30,698 nt of DNA, taken from positions 1 to 30,698 of IMG/VR virus record IMGVR_UViG_3300044966_000524. One strand, given 5' to 3'. The position numbers and the translations under genes were made by a program. This stretch comes from a virus. Below are positions 29,080 through 30,698 of this stretch, one piece after another. Position 1 is the stretch's first letter. The number at the start of each line of letters is the position of its first letter. The notes below the pieces were generated by a model. It had not been told where the DNA came from. It saw nothing but the letters and a program-made list of their open reading frames with translations, and did no database searches.

Positions 29080-30698
29080 ATGTCGCTTCAATTCATCATC
29101 ACGGACGCCGGACGTGCCGCCATCGCGCAGGTTGGCGGTGCCATCGGCCCCGTCACACTCACAAAAATCGCCCTCGGCAGCGCAGGCTACACGCCACTCG
29201 CCAACCGCACCGCACTGCAAACCGAAATAAAACGCCTCGATCCAAGCGGAAGCAGCGTGCCAGTGCCGGGAACGATCTCGATCACCGCACAGGACAACTC
29301 CGCAGACTCTTACTCGGTTAAGGAAATCGGCCTCTATACGAACAACAACGTCCTCTTTGCCATATGCGCACAGAGCGCCGTTATCATGACAAAGGCAAGC
29401 GGATCAGTCGCTCTTTTTGCGATGGATTTTGTGATGACCAACGTCCCTGCCGGAACCGTCACCGTGGGCAATGTAGGCTTTACCTATTCTCAGGCCACGG
29501 AGACCGCCATGGGCGTGCTGGGCATCGCCACGACCGCCGAAGCCCAAGCAGGAGCGATCGACACAAAGATCATCACCCCGCTGAAGCTGGCACAGGTCAC
29601 AGCCACGGAAACCCGCAAAGGCGTCATCGCGCTGGCAACAACAGCGGAGGCGCAAGCTCTCGCGCCGGATGCAACTAAGGCGCTCACCGTTGCTCGGCTC
29701 GTGGATCGGACAGCCACGACAAGTCGCGTGGGAGTGGTGGAACTCGCAGACAATACGGAGACGCAGACAGGGACAGACGCCACCCGTGCCGTCACGCCTG
29801 CATCGCTTGCTTCAAGAACCGCCACAGACGCACGGGCAGGAATCGTGGAGTTAGCAACAAACGCTGAGACGCAGGCGGGAACAATTACAACTCTGGCCGT
29901 GACACCCGCTGGCCTCGCCAGTCGCATAGCAGGAACCGGACAGGCTGGGCTTGTAGCGCTCGCAACAATCGATCAAACGCAAACTGGAACGGACACCGGG
30001 CGCGCAGTGACCCCCGCAGGCCTTTCCAGCCGGACAGCGACCGAAACGCGGTCGGGAATCGTGCAACTCGCAAGCACAACGGAAGCATCGGAGGGAACAA
30101 TAACAACCAAAGCGGTCACACCTGCCGCGCTAAAATTTTCTCTCGCCGCTTACTCTGGATCAGGGCACACGCATGCGGCATCCGCGATAGTGAGCGGAAC
30201 GATCGAAAACGCACGCCTCACGAAAGCAACAAGCAGCGTTGCTGGCATTGTCGAACTGGCCGCGAACGCAGAGACACAAACGGGAACGGCCACCGACCTC
30301 GCAGTGACGCCAGCCGGTCTAAAATCAACTTTAGGGAATTATTCAGTTTCGACTCACACCCACGCAGCATCCGCGATAGTGAGCGGAACGATCGACAATG
30401 CCCGCCTCCCGCAAGCGGCAAGCAGCGCGGCGGGCATCGTGGAACTTGCTGACAACACGGAAACACAGACCGGAACGGCTACCAACCTCGCCGTCACGCC
30501 TGCATCGCTGGCAAGTCGCACGGCCACCGACACGCGAGCCGGAATTGTGGAGCTTGCTGACAACACCGAGACACAGACCGGAATCGACACAGCCCGCGCC
30601 GTGACCCCCGCCAGCCTCGCCAGCCGCATCGCTACAACATCACGCGCAGGGATTGTTGAGCTTGCCGACAACACCGAGACACAGGCGGGAACGGACAC
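29080..30698 (+). CDS. H: Tail fibre protein H-like, 3' end outside window
   Basis: An open frame from ATG 29080 to the window edge, at least 539 residues. The N-terminal part (about 1-140) is a P2 gpH-type fibre attachment domain: SLQFIITDAGRAAIAQVGGA, then SVKEIGLYTNNNVLFAI and DFVMTNVPAGTVTVGN. From about residue 145 come at least nine fibre repeats with the core GIVELADNTETQTGT followed by AVTPASLASR, at a 36-residue period; two units carry an extra 27 residues with HTHAASAIVSGTI. It forms the long adsorption fibre. No stop is reached, so the receptor-binding tip is missing here. Confidence 0.9.
   Translation, partial: MSLQFIITDAGRAAIAQVGGAIGPVTLTKIALGSAGYTPLANRTALQTEIKRLDPSGSSVPVPGTISITAQDNSADSYSVKEIGLYTNNNVLFAICAQSAVIMTKASGSVALFAMDFVMTNVPAGTVTVGNVGFTYSQATETAMGVLGIATTAEAQAGAIDTKIITPLKLAQVTATETRKGVIALATTAEAQALAPDATKALTVARLVDRTATTSRVGVVELADNTETQTGTDATRAVTPASLASRTATDARAGIVELATNAETQAGTITTLAVTPAGLASRIAGTGQAGLVALATIDQTQTGTDTGRAVTPAGLSSRTATETRSGIVQLASTTEASEGTITTKAVTPAALKFSLAAYSGSGHTHAASAIVSGTIENARLTKATSSVAGIVELAANAETQTGTATDLAVTPAGLKSTLGNYSVSTHTHAASAIVSGTIDNARLPQAASSAAGIVELADNTETQTGTATNLAVTPASLASRTATDTRAGIVELADNTETQTGIDTARAVTPASLASRIATTSRAGIVELADNTETQAGTD
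29515..30698 (+). repeat. Tail-fibre repeat array, 108-bp period
   Basis: Equivalent positions of successive units fall at 29515, 29623, 29737, 29845, 29953, 30061, 30250, 30439, 30547 and 30655. Most steps are 108 bases; one is 114 and two are 189 (108 plus an 81-base insert). The last units are nearly identical at DNA level, suggesting recent amplification or exchange. Confidence 0.85.

Noticed and set aside
29515-30698. Regular 108-bp repeats as a CRISPR-like or satellite array
   Set aside because: The unit is a whole number of codons in one open frame with conserved protein sequence; it is a tail-fibre repeat.
1-30698. tRNA, rRNA or insertion sequence
   Set aside because: No cloverleaf, ribosomal sequence, transposase or terminal inverted repeats were recognised by eye; a tRNAscan and IS search would be needed to exclude degenerate ones.

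Overview
The window is almost entirely a temperate-phage genome (prophage or free phage), read left to right from an integrase at the left edge to a tail fibre gene that runs off the right edge. The DNA is G+C-rich apart from a few A+T-rich islands. The phage carries a small lipoprotein beside a membrane-anchored coiled-coil protein in its lysis cassette, which points to a Gram-negative host with an outer membrane. Some intergenic repeats and the style of the hypothetical genes are reminiscent of Verrucomicrobiota-type genomes, but that is a weak inference and no host gene is visible to settle it.

Layout. 1-834: tyrosine integrase, missing its N-terminus. 836-2200 (minus strand): a three-gene operon of a ribbon-helix-helix (RHH) regulator, an unknown protein with a 20-base G tract in its 3' end, and a TerB-like/BRCT protein. 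2200-2389: divergent control region with four perfect copies of the palindrome TGTGCACA, two of them touching the start codons of the two divergent RHH genes. 2389-3109: plus-strand small regulators and tiny membrane proteins in ATGA-overlap chains. 3116-9447: recombination and replication (Bet annealing protein, RecE-like exonuclease, RusA resolvase, a ParB-like DGQHR protein in an A+T-rich island, an SSB-like protein, a replisome organizer, a DnaC-like loader). 9444-12153: an ECF-like sigma factor, a Mor-like activator and a ParB/DNA-methyltransferase fusion. 12158-17004: lambda-type packaging and portal genes (small and large terminase, gpW-like protein, portal, a beta-rich protein).

17008-21378: an unusual 4.4-kb block of appendage-like repeat proteins, including one with YadA-like head repeats, between the portal and the capsid. 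21525-23393: fused HK97 prohead protease and major capsid protein. 23466-24831: small capsid-associated gene, spanin-like pair, holin and CHAP endolysin. 24828-30698: head-tail joining, tail completion and a P2-type baseplate (V, W, J, I, H order), so the virion is most likely a contractile-tailed myophage with a lambda-like packaging machine, an HK97 capsid and a P2-like tail.

The most interesting unexplained structure is a dispersed repeat ending in CCCCGCAGAAGACA found at four module boundaries. In three intergenic copies an AAGACA box is followed after exactly 16 bases by (C/T)AAAAT, although the 16 bases differ. This looks like a reused late-promoter or module-boundary cassette. Two copies flank the appendage block, and the genome encodes its own sigma factor and Mor-like activator that might act on it.
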